Shown here: in pieces, positions 7,515-16,135 of the stretch
Numbering within the stretch: position 1 is the first letter of the stretch
Layout: each line of letters opens with the position of its first letter
NCBI GenBank assembly: GCA_001790955.1
Contig: MGDP01000149.1
Span: 1-38,208 of the forward strand
DNA from: Candidatus Tectomicrobia bacterium RIFCSPLOWO2_12_FULL_69_37
Lineage (GTDB): Bacteria; UBA8248
Length of the DNA: 38,208 nucleotides
Direction: 5' to 3'
Translations under genes and position numbers: made by a program
The notes under the pieces: generated by a model
The model's input: the letters and a program-made list of their open reading frames with translations, nothing else
What the model was told of the DNA's origin: nothing
Database searches by the model: none

Positions 7515-8909
7515 ATGCGGATCCAATTTCTCGGGGCGAACCGCCAGGTGACGGGCTCGCGCTACCTGCTCGAGGCGGGCGGGCTGCGCATCCTGATCGA
7601 CTGCGGGCTCTTCCAGGAAAGGGCCTTCCTCGGCCGGAACTGGGAGGATCCGCCCGTCCCCCCCGGCTCGCTCGACTGCGTCCTCGTCACCCACGCCCAC
7701 CTCGACCATGTGGGGCTCATCCCCCGCTTCGTGGCCCAGGGCTACCGGAAGCCGATCCTTACGGTGGAGCCTTCCGCCGACCTGGCCGGGCTCGTCCTGC
7801 TGGACGCCGGCCGCATCCAGGAAGAGGAAGTCGAGACCAAGCGCAGGCGCCACGCCAAGGAGAAGCGCGAGGGCCCCCATCCCCTCATCCCCCTCTACAC
7901 CCAGGAGGAAGCGAAAACGGCCGCCTCCCTCTTCCGGGGGGTGGAGTTCGGCGAGCGGGTCGAGCTGGGCGGAAAGGCGGCCGTCACCTTCCAAGAGGCG
8001 GGGCACATCCTGGGCTCCGCCTCGGTGCTGGTCGAGGCCGAGGAGGGGGGCCGCGCCCGCCGCGTCCTCTTCTCGGGCGACCTGGGCCAGTGGGAGCCCC
8101 CTATCATCCCTCCGCCCGAGGGGATGGAGGAGGCGGATTACGTGGTCCTCGAGTCCACCTACGGCGGCCGGGACCACCGCGAGGCGGCCCCCGTCCGGGA
8201 TCAGATCGCCGAGGTGGTCCGGGAGGCCGCCCGGCGCGGGGGGAACCTCGTCATCCCCACCTTCGCCATGGAGCGGGCCCAGGAGCTCGTCTACTACCTC
8301 GGGGGCCTGCTGCGGGAGGGCCGCATCCCTCAGCTCCCCGTCTACGTGGACAGCCCGATGGCCACCGACGTCACCCAGGTCTTCCGCCGGCACTGCCGCT
8401 ACCTGAAGGCGGACATCCGCTGCGCCGTCGAGGGCGGCACCGGCCTCTTCCGCTTCCCCGGCCTCCAGTTCATCCGCGACGCGGAAGAGTCCAAGAAGCT
8501 GAACAAGCACGAGGGGCCCGGCATCATCATGTCCCCCTCGGGGATGTGCACGGGGGGCCGCATCAAGCACCACCTCAAGGCCAACATCGGCCGGCCCGAG
8601 AGCACCATCCTCTTCGTGGGCTACCAGGGCGAGGGCACCCTCGGCCGCCAGATCCTGGACGGGGAGCCAGAGGTGCGAATCCACGGCAAGCGCTGGCCGG
8701 TGCGGGCGGCGGTCCGCCAGATCAGCGGCATCAGCGCCCACGGGGACCAGGAAGACCTCCTGCGCTGGCTGGACGGCGGCGCCCCCCGCCAAGTCTTCCT
8801 CACCCACGGGGAGGAGGGCGCATCGCGCGCCCTCGGGGAAGCCATCCGGGAGCGCCTCGGCTGGCCCACCGCCGTCCCCGCCTACGGCGAGGCGCACGAG
8901 CTGCCTTGA
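7515..8909 (+). CDS. MBL-fold beta-CASP metallo-hydrolase (putative RNase, CPSF/YSH1-like)
   Basis: A 464-aa zinc-dependent hydrolase of the family containing archaeal and eukaryal CPSF nucleases. Motif 2, THAHLDH, is at residues 59-65 and gives four metal ligands. His164 in AGHILGSA and Asp189 in FSGDLG are motifs 3 and 4. The beta-CASP insert includes VLESTYGGRDH, TFAMERAQE and SPSGMCTGGR, and the C-terminal SAHGD and THGE motifs complete the site. Such proteins cut RNA endo- and/or exonucleolytically. The family is distinct from RNase J, which carries a longer C-terminal domain. The ATG at 7515 has GGGAGG seven bases upstream, and the in-frame GTG at 7509 overlaps that site. Confidence 0.93.
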   Translation: MRIQFLGANRQVTGSRYLLEAGGLRILIDCGLFQERAFLGRNWEDPPVPPGSLDCVLVTHAHLDHVGLIPRFVAQGYRKPILTVEPSADLAGLVLLDAGRIQEEEVETKRRRHAKEKREGPHPLIPLYTQEEAKTAASLFRGVEFGERVELGGKAAVTFQEAGHILGSASVLVEAEEGGRARRVLFSGDLGQWEPPIIPPPEGMEEADYVVLESTYGGRDHREAAPVRDQIAEVVREAARRGGNLVIPTFAMERAQELVYYLGGLLREGRIPQLPVYVDSPMATDVTQVFRRHCRYLKADIRCAVEGGTGLFRFPGLQFIRDAEESKKLNKHEGPGIIMSPSGMCTGGRIKHHLKANIGRPESTILFVGYQGEGTLGRQILDGEPEVRIHGKRWPVRAAVRQISGISAHGDQEDLLRWLDGGAPRQVFLTHGEEGASRALGEAIRERLGWPTAVPAYGEAHELP

Positions 8910-8932
8910 CCTCCGATCGGGGATGCTAGAAT
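8906..8932 (+). promoter_or_regulatory. Possible promoter for the methyltransferase gene
   Basis: TTGACC (8906-8911, overlapping the stop of the previous gene) and TAGAAT (8927-8932) match five of six consensus bases each. The 15-base spacer is short. The leader would be about 30 nt. Confidence 0.45.
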
Positions 8933-8969
8933 GCCCCCCGCGCCGGCGGCTTTCCCTGGGAGGTGACGG

Positions 8970-9506
8970 GTGGCCCGGATTCTCGACGTGGGGTCAGGCT
9001 GGAAGCAGCTCCCCGGGGCGGTGCGGGTGGACATCCGCCCCCAGACGAAGCCCCACGTCTGCGCCGACCTGGACGTGGACCGGCGGAAGGTCCGCCACTT
9101 CCCCTTCCGGGACGACGCCTTCGACGAGGTCCACGCCCTCCAGGTGGTGGACCACTTCCGGAACATCGTGCCCGTCATGGAGGAGATCCACCGGGTGGCC
9201 AAGCCGGGGGCCCGCTTCGTCCTCACCGTCGCCCACGTCTCGAGCATCTACTCCTGGAGCGACCCGGTGCACCACCTCCACCCGACCAGCCGCACCTTCA
9301 TCAGCTTCACCGACCACCCCACCCGGGGGGGCGCCTACACCCGGCCCCTCTTCCGCCAGCGGGCCTTCCGCTTCGTCTTCGGCCGCTCCCTCATCTCCCT
9401 CATCCCCCGCCTCATCTGCCTCTTCTCCCCGTGGGCCTACGAGAAGCACTTCTGCTGGATGTTCCCCGCCAACGACATGCGCTTCGAGTTCGAGGTGTTG
9501 AAGTAG
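8970..9506 (+). CDS. Small class I SAM-dependent methyltransferase
   Basis: A 178-aa protein with the start of a SAM-binding fold. Motif I is LDVGSG at residues 5-10, an acidic strand end VRVDI lies near 18-22, the motif VRHFPFRDDAFDEVHALQVVDH corresponds to the usual post-motif region, and EEIHRVAKPG marks the common loop before strand 5. It is shorter than typical members and has a reduced first helix after motif I. The second half is aromatic and histidine-rich (for example DPVHHLHPTSRTF). The substrate is unknown, although such proteins are often found in polysaccharide or lipid modification loci. The GTG at 8970 has GGAGG seven bases upstream. Confidence 0.8.
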   Translation: MARILDVGSGWKQLPGAVRVDIRPQTKPHVCADLDVDRRKVRHFPFRDDAFDEVHALQVVDHFRNIVPVMEEIHRVAKPGARFVLTVAHVSSIYSWSDPVHHLHPTSRTFISFTDHPTRGGAYTRPLFRQRAFRFVFGRSLISLIPRLICLFSPWAYEKHFCWMFPANDMRFEFEVLK

Positions 9507-9856
9507 CCGGCGCTCTCCCGAAGAGCATCCGGGCAGGCCTTGAAAAATCGAGGAGGAGGAAAGCGGCAAGAGATGGGGCAATATGCCCCGCATTCTCTTC
9601 AACATGTCCCATCTTGGCCGGCCGGCCGATTCGCTTTCTCCCACGGGGAGTCTTTTCGATCTTTTTGGCCTTTGTTTTCAAAGGGATTTCAGACCCCGCT
9701 CTTCTTGACCTCCCGTCTGTTTGGCAGATGAATTGCAAAATCATGCTCGCTCCGGGCAGACTGCCCGAGAGGAGCCCTCGGCCCCGCGCGGGTGCGGCCC
9801 GGAGCCGGCTCGAATTCCCGGCGGCGGGAGCGCCCGCCCATCCTGAAGGGATGAAG
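9507..9856 (+). other. Non-coding region upstream of fdhE
   Basis: 350 bases without a convincing gene. It contains a small palindrome, GGGGCA-ATA-TGCCCC (9575-9589), and an AT-richer segment around 9650-9750. A weak promoter candidate there has TTGACC (9705-9710) and ATGAAT (9728-9733) with a 17-base spacer. The palindrome could be an operator or a transcript end; it has no T tract. Confidence 0.4.
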
Positions 9857-10789
9857 ATGAGCAGCGCGAAGACCTCCTCCTCGGGCCGGGTTATCGAGCG
9901 AGAGGTCCGCCGGTTCGAGGCCTTCGCCGACTCCTTCCGGAATTTCCGCGCCCATTTCGACAATGAGAGGATCTTCATCGAGGAGCCCTCCGACGATTCC
10001 CGCGGCGCCGTCGCGGGCCATCTGGCGGACGGAAGATACCTGCTGCACGCCTTCAAGTATCAGTTCGGCAAAAAGATGTGCGAGAGGGCCGCCTTCCAGC
10101 TCCTCGAACTCTTCGGCAGCCACCTCCCGGTCCGCAAGAGGGACCTGGCTCACATCCGGATGGTATTCTCCTCCGGGAGACTGGACGCCCGGGAGTTCGT
10201 CACGACGGTTTTCCGGAACCGGGGGGATCGGTTCCTGGACATCGTCCGCGAACATGGCATGGAAGAGGATTTGGCGACGTTCTGGGGGGTCTATCTCGCC
10301 CGGCTTTTCCGCGTCCGGGCGGCCCGCCACCTGCGAGAGGACATCGACTTCTTCGACTGGCGAGACTGGCGGAAGGGCTTCTGCCCGATTTGCGGGCACT
10401 GGCCCGCGATGGCTCATGTTGACCCCGGGGAGACGAGCCGCACCCTGTGGTGCTTGAATTGCGGGACCCTCTGGCCCCTCCAGAGGCACCAGTGCAGCTG
10501 CTGCCTCAACGAGGACCGGAGGCGCCTGGATCTCCTCGGTCCGGTGGATGAGCCCTCGCTGAGGGTCCAGGTGTGCCATGACTGCCGGGAATACCTGAAG
10601 GAGGTCTGCAGCGCGGTGCACGTGGACAAGTTCCCCTTCGACGCCTACTTCCTCGGGAGCCATTCGCTGGATCTGTTCGCCCGGGGGCAAGGGTTCACCC
10701 ATGAGTCCGCCCTGGCCGTCGAGTCGGACAACACATCCTCCGAGGCCCATCTGCTGACGCACCGCATGCGGCTCCCGTGGGATCACTAG
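9857..10789 (+). CDS. fdhE: FdhE-like formate dehydrogenase accessory protein
   Basis: A 310-aa cytoplasmic protein, matching the 309 residues of E. coli FdhE, which is needed for maturation of respiratory formate dehydrogenase. The C-terminal half has four CxxC pairs in the expected order: C176/C179 (FCPICGHWP), C199/C202 (WCLNCGTLW), C213/C216 (with an extra C215) and C240/C243. Rubredoxin-like iron binding is known for this family. The ATG at 9857 is preferred because GAAGGG lies six bases upstream; another ATG is two codons earlier at 9851. The frame is open for hundreds of bases upstream, but that part overlaps the methyltransferase and is not coding. No formate dehydrogenase is in the window. 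The next gene, pntAA, starts 34 bases downstream and is probably in the same operon. Confidence 0.87.
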   Translation: MSSAKTSSSGRVIEREVRRFEAFADSFRNFRAHFDNERIFIEEPSDDSRGAVAGHLADGRYLLHAFKYQFGKKMCERAAFQLLELFGSHLPVRKRDLAHIRMVFSSGRLDAREFVTTVFRNRGDRFLDIVREHGMEEDLATFWGVYLARLFRVRAARHLREDIDFFDWRDWRKGFCPICGHWPAMAHVDPGETSRTLWCLNCGTLWPLQRHQCSCCLNEDRRRLDLLGPVDEPSLRVQVCHDCREYLKEVCSAVHVDKFPFDAYFLGSHSLDLFARGQGFTHESALAVESDNTSSEAHLLTHRMRLPWDH

Positions 10790-10823
10790 GGCGGCGCTGC
10801 GGCTCCGTCACCTGAGAGGAACC

Positions 10824-11993
10824 ATGATTATCGGAGTCCCGAAGGAATCGTACCCCGGCGAGCGCCGGGTCGCGCTGGTCCCGGGCGCTATCCCGGCCCT
10901 GGCGAAGAAGGGGGCCGAGGTCGTCATCGAGACGGGAGCCGGGGCGCAGGCCGGCTTCCCCGACGCCGAATTTAAAAAGGCGAAGGCCCGGGTCCTTCCC
11001 TCCCGGGCGGACGTGTTCTCATCCTCCGACGTCATTTTCCAGGTTCGGACCGTGGGGGCCAATCCCGAAGCCGGCGCCTCCGATTACGGCTTGCTCCGGG
11101 ACGGGCAGGTCCTCATCGGCTTCGCCGAGCCTCTCACCTCGCTCCCGCAGATGCAGGAGCTGGCCAGGCGGAAGGTGACCGCGTTCGCCCTCGAACTCAT
11201 CCCGCGGATCACCCGCGCGCAGAGCATGGACGCCCTCTCCTCGATGGCGACCGTCTCGGGGTACAAGGCCGTCCTGCTGGCCGCCGGCATGTTCGGCCGC
11301 CTCTTCCCGATGATGATGACCGCGGCCGGGACCGTCACCCCGGCCCGCCTGCTCGTGGTGGGGGCGGGGGTGGCCGGCTTGCAGGCCATCGCCACGGGGC
11401 GGCGCCTCGGGGCCTTGGTCCAGGCGTATGACATCCGCCCCGCCGCGAAGCTCGAGGTCGAGAGCCTGGGGGCGAAGTTCGTCGAGCTGCCCCTGGAGAC
11501 CGCCGACGCCGCCGACAGCGGCGGCTACGCCAAGGCCCAAAGCGCCGAGTTCTACCGGAAGCAGCAGGAGCTGCTGGGGGACGCCGTGGCCAAGAGCGAC
11601 GTGGTCATCACGACCGCGGCCGTCCCCGGAAAGAAGGCGCCGGTCCTGATCGCCGGGGAGATCGTGGCCAGGATGGGACCGGGCTCCGTCATCGTGGACC
11701 TGGCGGCCGAGCAGGGGGGGAACTGCGCCGTCACGGTTCCGGGCGAGACCGTCGAGCGAAACGGGGTGCGCATCTGCGGCGCCCGCAACCTCGCCTCCGA
11801 GGTCCCCCACACGGCGAGCCAGCTGTACGCGAAGAACATCTCGGCCTTTTTCCTTCACCTGTTCAAGGACGGGGCGGTCCAGGTTTCCCCGGAAGACGAA
11901 ATCTGCAGGGAAACCCTCGTGACCCGGGGGGGCGAGGTCGTGAACCCCAGGGTGCGCGAGGCGCTCGGCCTCCCGGCCGCCCCGGCCGCGTAG
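10824..11993 (+). CDS. pntAA: NAD(P) transhydrogenase subunit alpha, part 1 (NAD(H)-binding domain I)
   Basis: A 389-aa soluble domain that binds NAD(H) and exchanges hydride with the NADP(H)-binding subunit, coupled to proton movement across the inner membrane. It starts MIIGVPKE, the typical N-terminus. It contains the conserved loop RAQSMDALSS at 131-140 and a dinucleotide-binding fold GAGVAG at 180-185, followed by QAIATGRRLGA and the YDIRP motif. This is the split form: the membrane part of the alpha subunit is a separate gene, as in Rhodospirillum rubrum, instead of the fused E. coli PntA. GAGAGGAACC lies upstream of the ATG. The enzyme supplies NADPH from NADH. Confidence 0.96.
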   Translation: MIIGVPKESYPGERRVALVPGAIPALAKKGAEVVIETGAGAQAGFPDAEFKKAKARVLPSRADVFSSSDVIFQVRTVGANPEAGASDYGLLRDGQVLIGFAEPLTSLPQMQELARRKVTAFALELIPRITRAQSMDALSSMATVSGYKAVLLAAGMFGRLFPMMMTAAGTVTPARLLVVGAGVAGLQAIATGRRLGALVQAYDIRPAAKLEVESLGAKFVELPLETADAADSGGYAKAQSAEFYRKQQELLGDAVAKSDVVITTAAVPGKKAPVLIAGEIVARMGPGSVIVDLAAEQGGNCAVTVPGETVERNGVRICGARNLASEVPHTASQLYAKNISAFFLHLFKDGAVQVSPEDEICRETLVTRGGEVVNPRVREALGLPAAPAA

Positions 11994-12009
11994 AGGAGAA
12001 GAAAAGCTC

Positions 12010-12291
12010 ATGGAAGCGATCATCACCTCGGTGACGATATTCGTCCTGGCCCTGTGGGTCGGCTATGAGGTCATCACCAAGGTGCCCCCCATCCTCCACA
12101 CCCCCCTCACCTCCGGCTCGAACGCCATCTCGGGCATCTCCGTGCTGGGCGCCCTGGTCTTCGCGGGCGTGCAAGAAGGGACGGCGACGCATCTGCTGGC
12201 TTTCGTCGCCGTCGTATTCGGCACCATCAACGTGGTGGGCGGCTTCCTGGTCACCCACCGCATGTTGCGGATGTTCAAGAGAAAGGAATAA
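12010..12291 (+). CDS. pntAB: NAD(P) transhydrogenase subunit alpha, part 2 (membrane domain)
   Basis: A 93-aa integral membrane protein with about three transmembrane helices (roughly residues 4-21, 41-58 and 65-82), forming the N-terminal piece of the proton-conducting domain II. The segment GYEVITKVPPILHTPLTSGS is characteristic of PntAB. It begins 16 bases after the pntAA stop with GAGGAGAAGAAAAG upstream, and ends 4 bases before pntB. Confidence 0.96.
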   Translation: MEAIITSVTIFVLALWVGYEVITKVPPILHTPLTSGSNAISGISVLGALVFAGVQEGTATHLLAFVAVVFGTINVVGGFLVTHRMLRMFKRKE

Positions 12292-12295
12292 GTCC

Positions 12296-13693
<1,398 letters not shown>

Positions 13694-13833
13694 TTCCTGG
13701 CGGCGGCAGGCAGCCGGCCCCTCCCTATCGCCCCCCGGACATCCCGCGCGCCCCCCCTCGGGGAGCGGAAGTGGTGAAGAGGCGGAAAGACGGGCTACAC
13801 TGCCCGCCGCGGCGCCCGCGCGGAGGAGGGGGG

Positions 13834-14076
13834 ATGGAACTGTCCGAGTGCCCGGCCTGCGGCCTGCGGTTCCGCGTCGCGCGGCCCAACGCCTGCACGG
13901 CCTGTGGGCGGGTGCACTGCCGCAAGTGCCTCAAGGTCTTCCGCGACGAGGGGGAAGAGGACCCCGAGGCCCGCTTCATCACTCTCTGCCCGGCCTGCGA
14001 GGGCGCCGTCGCCTGGCGCGTCGAGGCCCAGGAAGTTTCCCCCGCCACCTGGGCGGACTACGACCGGGGGCGCTAG
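13834..14076 (+). CDS. Small zinc-ribbon protein with four CxxC knuckles
   Basis: An 80-aa protein whose first 60 residues contain four CxxC pairs (CPAC, CTAC, CRKC and CPAC), enough to bind two zinc ions in a double zinc-ribbon. A charged insert (EGEEDPEARF) separates the third and fourth pairs. It is small and has no other domain, so it may bind nucleic acid or a protein partner. GGAGGAGGGGGG directly precedes the ATG. It lies 140 bases after pntB with no clear terminator or promoter between, so it may be a weakly coupled operon member. I do not recognise a named family. Confidence 0.75.
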   Translation: MELSECPACGLRFRVARPNACTACGRVHCRKCLKVFRDEGEEDPEARFITLCPACEGAVAWRVEAQEVSPATWADYDRGR

Positions 14077-14124
14077 CGGGTCATCCCCGCCCTCCCTGCC
14101 AGTCCGGAATCGTGGAGCTCACCC

Positions 14125-14280
14125 ATGCCGCGGAAGCCGATGAAGGACATGGCCGCCGTGGCCGAGCTGGTGCTGAAGGAGCTCCGGCGGCGGGGGGGCC
14201 ACGACGCCCTGGCGGCCAAGCTCGAAGGGGTGATCCGGGCCGCCCGGGAGCAGCACGGCAAGGGGAAGGAGCGGAACTGA
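14125..14280 (+). CDS. Hypothetical basic 51-aa protein
   Basis: A 51-codon reading frame that starts at an ATG with GGAG about seven bases upstream. It encodes a helix-prone, strongly basic peptide (PRKPMKDM..., ending KGKGKERN-like in character). I do not recognise a family. Support for it being real comes from its ribosome-binding site and from the second copy of its last 15 codons at 14853, which differs by a single base (Gln to Arg) over 48 bases. Duplication alone does not prove coding, so confidence is moderate. Confidence 0.5.
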   Translation: MPRKPMKDMAAVAELVLKELRRRGGHDALAAKLEGVIRAAREQHGKGKERN

Positions 14281-14335
14281 GGGGACTCGCCTCCCGGCGG
14301 CAAGCAGGATCGCCCCGGCGGCGGCGGAGGCGCCC
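14232..14335 (+). repeat. 104-bp imperfect direct repeat, copy A (left of cspA)
   Basis: Matches copy B (14852-14955) at a constant offset of 620 bases with no indels. I count 8 mismatches in 104 positions (about 92% identity). It covers the last 16 codons of the 51-aa ORF, including its stop, plus the last 16 codons of an EamA-type transporter in the opposite direction. The right end coincides with the T-tract of the cspA terminator. Confidence 0.92.
14287..14334 (-). pseudogene. 3'-end remnant of an EamA-family transporter gene
   Basis: Sixteen codons read GASAAAGAILLAAGRR, against GASSVAGAVLIAAGR-stop for the intact transporter at 14907-15785. The changes are conservative (Val/Ile, Leu/Leu, Ile/Leu), as expected if the fragment came from a diverged but functional relative. 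The stop codon position reads CGA instead of TGA. Nothing upstream of this stretch resembles the rest of the transporter, because the cspA terminator begins there. Confidence 0.6.
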
Positions 14336-14372
14336 AAAATAAAAGCGGCGGCCGGTCTCCCGGCCGCCGCTT
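14336..14372 (-). terminator. Intrinsic terminator of cspA
   Basis: A perfect 13-bp stem (14343-14355 with 14360-14372) and a 4-nt loop are followed on the minus strand by a T-rich tract (complement of AAAATAAAA at 14336-14344). It ends the cspA transcript 26 bases after the stop codon. Confidence 0.93.
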
Positions 14373-14397
14373 CCGCCAGCGCCTCGAAGCGCTTGAA

Positions 14398-14604
14398 CTA
14401 GGCGCTCTTCTTCACGTTCGAGGCCTGGGGGCCTTTCGGCCCCTGGCCCACGTCGAAGGTGACCTTGTCGCCCTCGCTCAGGCTCTTGAAGCCCTCGGCC
14501 TGGATGGCCGTGTGGTGGACGAACACATCCGGCGCACCGTCGTCCTGGGTGATGAACCCGTAGCCCTTGGCGTCGCTGAACCACTTCACCGTTCCGCTCG
14601 ACAT
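14398..14604 (-). CDS. cspA: Cold-shock domain protein, CspA family
   Basis: A 68-aa single cold-shock domain that binds single-stranded RNA/DNA and acts as an RNA chaperone. RNP1 is KGYGFI (13-18) and RNP2 is VFVHH (27-31), both intact, in a five-strand OB fold. The aromatic surface residues (Trp8, Phe17, Phe28, His30) are all present. The ATG at 14604 has AAGGAG seven bases upstream. It is monocistronic: its own promoter, a leader of about 150 nt and its own terminator surround it. It is also flanked by the two 104-bp direct repeats, suggesting it entered this place as a module. Confidence 0.96.
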   Translation of the reverse strand: MSSGTVKWFSDAKGYGFITQDDGAPDVFVHHTAIQAEGFKSLSEGDKVTFDVGQGPKGPQASNVKKSA

Positions 14605-14759
14605 GCTTTCTCCTTCTCAGGAAAGAACCGGGTGATGCCGATGAATGGGGTCTCTTCCAGGAAGGGAGAACTTCCCGCTATCTGGCAGGAAACTTCACTC
14701 AATCCGCATGCCCAACAACGCCCTCCGGCCCGCAACCGGTGCGGCGGAAAGCAGACTCC

Positions 14760-14788
14760 ACTCTAGCAGGCCCCCGGAAAGAGGGCAA
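14760..14788 (-). promoter_or_regulatory. Sigma70-type promoter and long leader of cspA
   Basis: On the minus strand, TTGCCC (14783-14788) and TAGAGT (14760-14765) are exactly 17 bases apart. Initiation near 14753 would give a 5' untranslated region of about 150 nt (14605-14753). A long leader is a known feature of cold-induced csp mRNAs, where its folding controls translation; I did not work out a fold here. Confidence 0.55.
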
Positions 14789-14851
14789 CCAACGCATTCC
14801 CGCGTCCTGACCCGCTGGATTTCCGGATTCCGGATTCCGCCGATTCAAGAG

Positions 14852-14955
14852 GATCCGGGCCGCCCGGGAGCGGCACGGCAAGGGGAAGGAGCGGAACTGA
14901 GGGGGCTCACCTCCCGGCGGCAATGAGGACCGCCCCGGCGACGGAGGAGGCGCCC
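14852..14955 (+). repeat. 104-bp imperfect direct repeat, copy B (right of cspA)
   Basis: Second copy of the 14232-14335 sequence, overlapping the true 3' end of the EamA transporter. It also carries a detached tail of the 51-aa ORF. Mismatches are uneven: one in the 49 bases of ORF tail, seven in the 55 bases of transporter tail. Confidence 0.92.
14853..14900 (+). pseudogene. Detached 3' fragment of the 51-aa ORF
   Basis: Sixteen codons including the stop, identical to the end of the 14125-14280 ORF except one base (CAG to CGG). The upstream sequence is unrelated, being the far end of the cspA promoter region with a short GGATTCC-type tandem repeat (14823-14838). It has no start codon or ribosome-binding site of its own. 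Confidence 0.55.
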
Positions 14956-15785
14956 CCCGCGGCCACCCGCCAGGTGACGGCCTCCTCCTTCCGGAAGTAC
15001 ATCCACGAGAGCGCGATGACGAAGAGGACGGAGAGCCGGTTGATGGGCACCACCTGGACGACCTCGCCGTACTGAATGGCGCTCCAGAAGCAGAAGGCCG
15101 AGAACGCGTTGCACATCCCCCCCAGCACGGCAACCCCGGTCCCGCGGCGGTCCCAGCGCCGGACGCTCCGCCCGCCCGGGAGGGAGAGGACGGCCGTCAT
15201 CAGGACGAGCGAGGTCCCGTTGGCCACCCCCATCCCCAGCGCGGAGGAGGGGATCCAGGCGAGGCCCCAGCGCCGGATGAGGAAAGTCAGGGCGAAGGTG
15301 AAGGCCGCCGCGAGCGGGACGAGGTAGTGGAGCCAGGGGATGCCCCGGCGCTCCCCGCCCCGCTCCGAGACGAGGGCCACGCCCCCGGCCAGGATCAGGA
15401 GGGAGCCGGCGGCGACCGGGGCGGTCAGGCGCTCCCCGAGGAAGAGGACGGCGAGGAGGGTGGACCAGACGAGCATGGACTGGATGACGATGGAGGTACG
15501 GGCGGCGCCCACGAGCCGCTGGGAGACGAAGCTCAGGTAGCGGCCGGAGAAGGAGCCGATGAAGCCGACCAGGGCGAACCAGAGGAGCCCCTGGAGGGGC
15601 CAGCGGTCCGCCCCGGCGCCCATCCGGTAGAAGGCCGAGGCGAAGAGGACGGAGACGAAGTTCACGAGGACGGTGACGGCGTCCGGGCTGATGCGCCCGA
15701 GGGCGCTCTGGTAGAGCATGCGTGCGGCGGCGATGAAGAGGGCGGAGAGGAGCGCGAGCAGGTTGGGATGGATGTCGCCTGCCAA
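14907..15785 (-). CDS. EamA/DMT-superfamily transporter
   Basis: A 292-aa inner-membrane protein with ten predicted hydrophobic helices arranged as two five-helix EamA halves, the layout of drug/metabolite transporters. The first half ends near GSLLILAGGVALVSERGG; the second starts at LHYLVPLAAAFTFALTFLIRRWG. Substrate cannot be inferred. TTG at 15785 is the start because later ATGs would remove the first helix. The ribosome-binding site is weak. Its last 16 codons lie in direct-repeat copy B. It is transcribed leftward, as is tRNA-Ala upstream. Confidence 0.85.
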   Translation of the reverse strand: MAGDIHPNLLALLSALFIAAARMLYQSALGRISPDAVTVLVNFVSVLFASAFYRMGAGADRWPLQGLLWFALVGFIGSFSGRYLSFVSQRLVGAARTSIVIQSMLVWSTLLAVLFLGERLTAPVAAGSLLILAGGVALVSERGGERRGIPWLHYLVPLAAAFTFALTFLIRRWGLAWIPSSALGMGVANGTSLVLMTAVLSLPGGRSVRRWDRRGTGVAVLGGMCNAFSAFCFWSAIQYGEVVQVVPINRLSVLFVIALSWMYFRKEEAVTWRVAAGGASSVAGAVLIAAGR

Positions 15786-15896
15786 TCAGTCACCGTCCTG
15801 CCGGGGGGCGAAGGGGCGGGGGGCGGGAGCGCGCGGGGCGGCTTCGGCGCGCCCCGTGCAGCCGCTCGCTGGCGGCGGCCCGCCATGAGCGAGAAC

Positions 15897-15922
15897 GGGG
15901 CGGGTGAAATTTCACCCGCCCC
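15897..15922 (-). terminator. Perfect 26-bp palindrome downstream of tRNA-Ala
   Basis: Arms 15897-15909 and 15910-15922 are perfectly complementary over 13 bp with no loop. It lies 12 bases after the tRNA 3' end on the minus strand. The following T content is low, so it may be a processing or termination hairpin, or a dyad operator. Confidence 0.5.
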
Positions 15923-15934
15923 GGCGGCGCCGAA

Positions 15935-16010
15935 TGGTGGAGCTGAGGGGGATCGAACCCCTGACCTCATGACTGCCAGTCATGCGCTCTCCCAGCTGAG
16001 CTACAGCCCC
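15935..16010 (-). tRNA. tRNA-Ala (anticodon GGC)
   Basis: A complete 76-nt cloverleaf on the minus strand. The acceptor GGGGCTG pairs with CAGCTCC (one G-U), followed by ACCA with CCA encoded. The anticodon stem CATGA/TCATG encloses the loop CTGGCAG, giving GGC (bases 15975-15977) for the alanine codon GCC. D-arm GCTC/GAGC and T-arm AGGGG/CCCCT are regular. Confidence 0.97.
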
Positions 16011-16135
16011 ACGGGGGACCCCGAGCGGCCTGCCGCTTGGGGACTCCATGATCTGGGACGCCCCGCTCGCGCGGAGCGAGGCGGAAATCTAGCGGATTGG
16101 CCCCCCCAAGTCAACGAATCGGGCCGGGAAACCCC

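Noticed and set aside
6786-8897. 703-codon open frame on the minus strand
   Set aside because: It lies opposite the cNMP-binding and beta-CASP genes, which have clear motifs. Its translation is low-complexity and resembles no family, as expected for GC-rich antisense frames.
9575-9589. Palindrome GGGGCA-ATA-TGCCCC as a terminator of the methyltransferase gene
   Set aside because: Stem of only 6 bp and no T tract; left as an unassigned dyad.
8963-9856. N-terminal extension of FdhE by almost 300 codons
   Set aside because: The frame is open, but the first 540 bases overlap the methyltransferase, and the extension is low-complexity. The family length of 309 aa fits the start at 9857.
13773-13801. 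Promoter for the zinc-ribbon gene with TACACT as -10
   Set aside because: The -10 is fair but no -35 better than two or three matching bases is present at suitable spacing.
14820-14840. Short GGATTCC-type tandem repeat as a CRISPR or iteron
   Set aside because: Only about three units of 7-8 bases without spacers; too short to be an array or origin.
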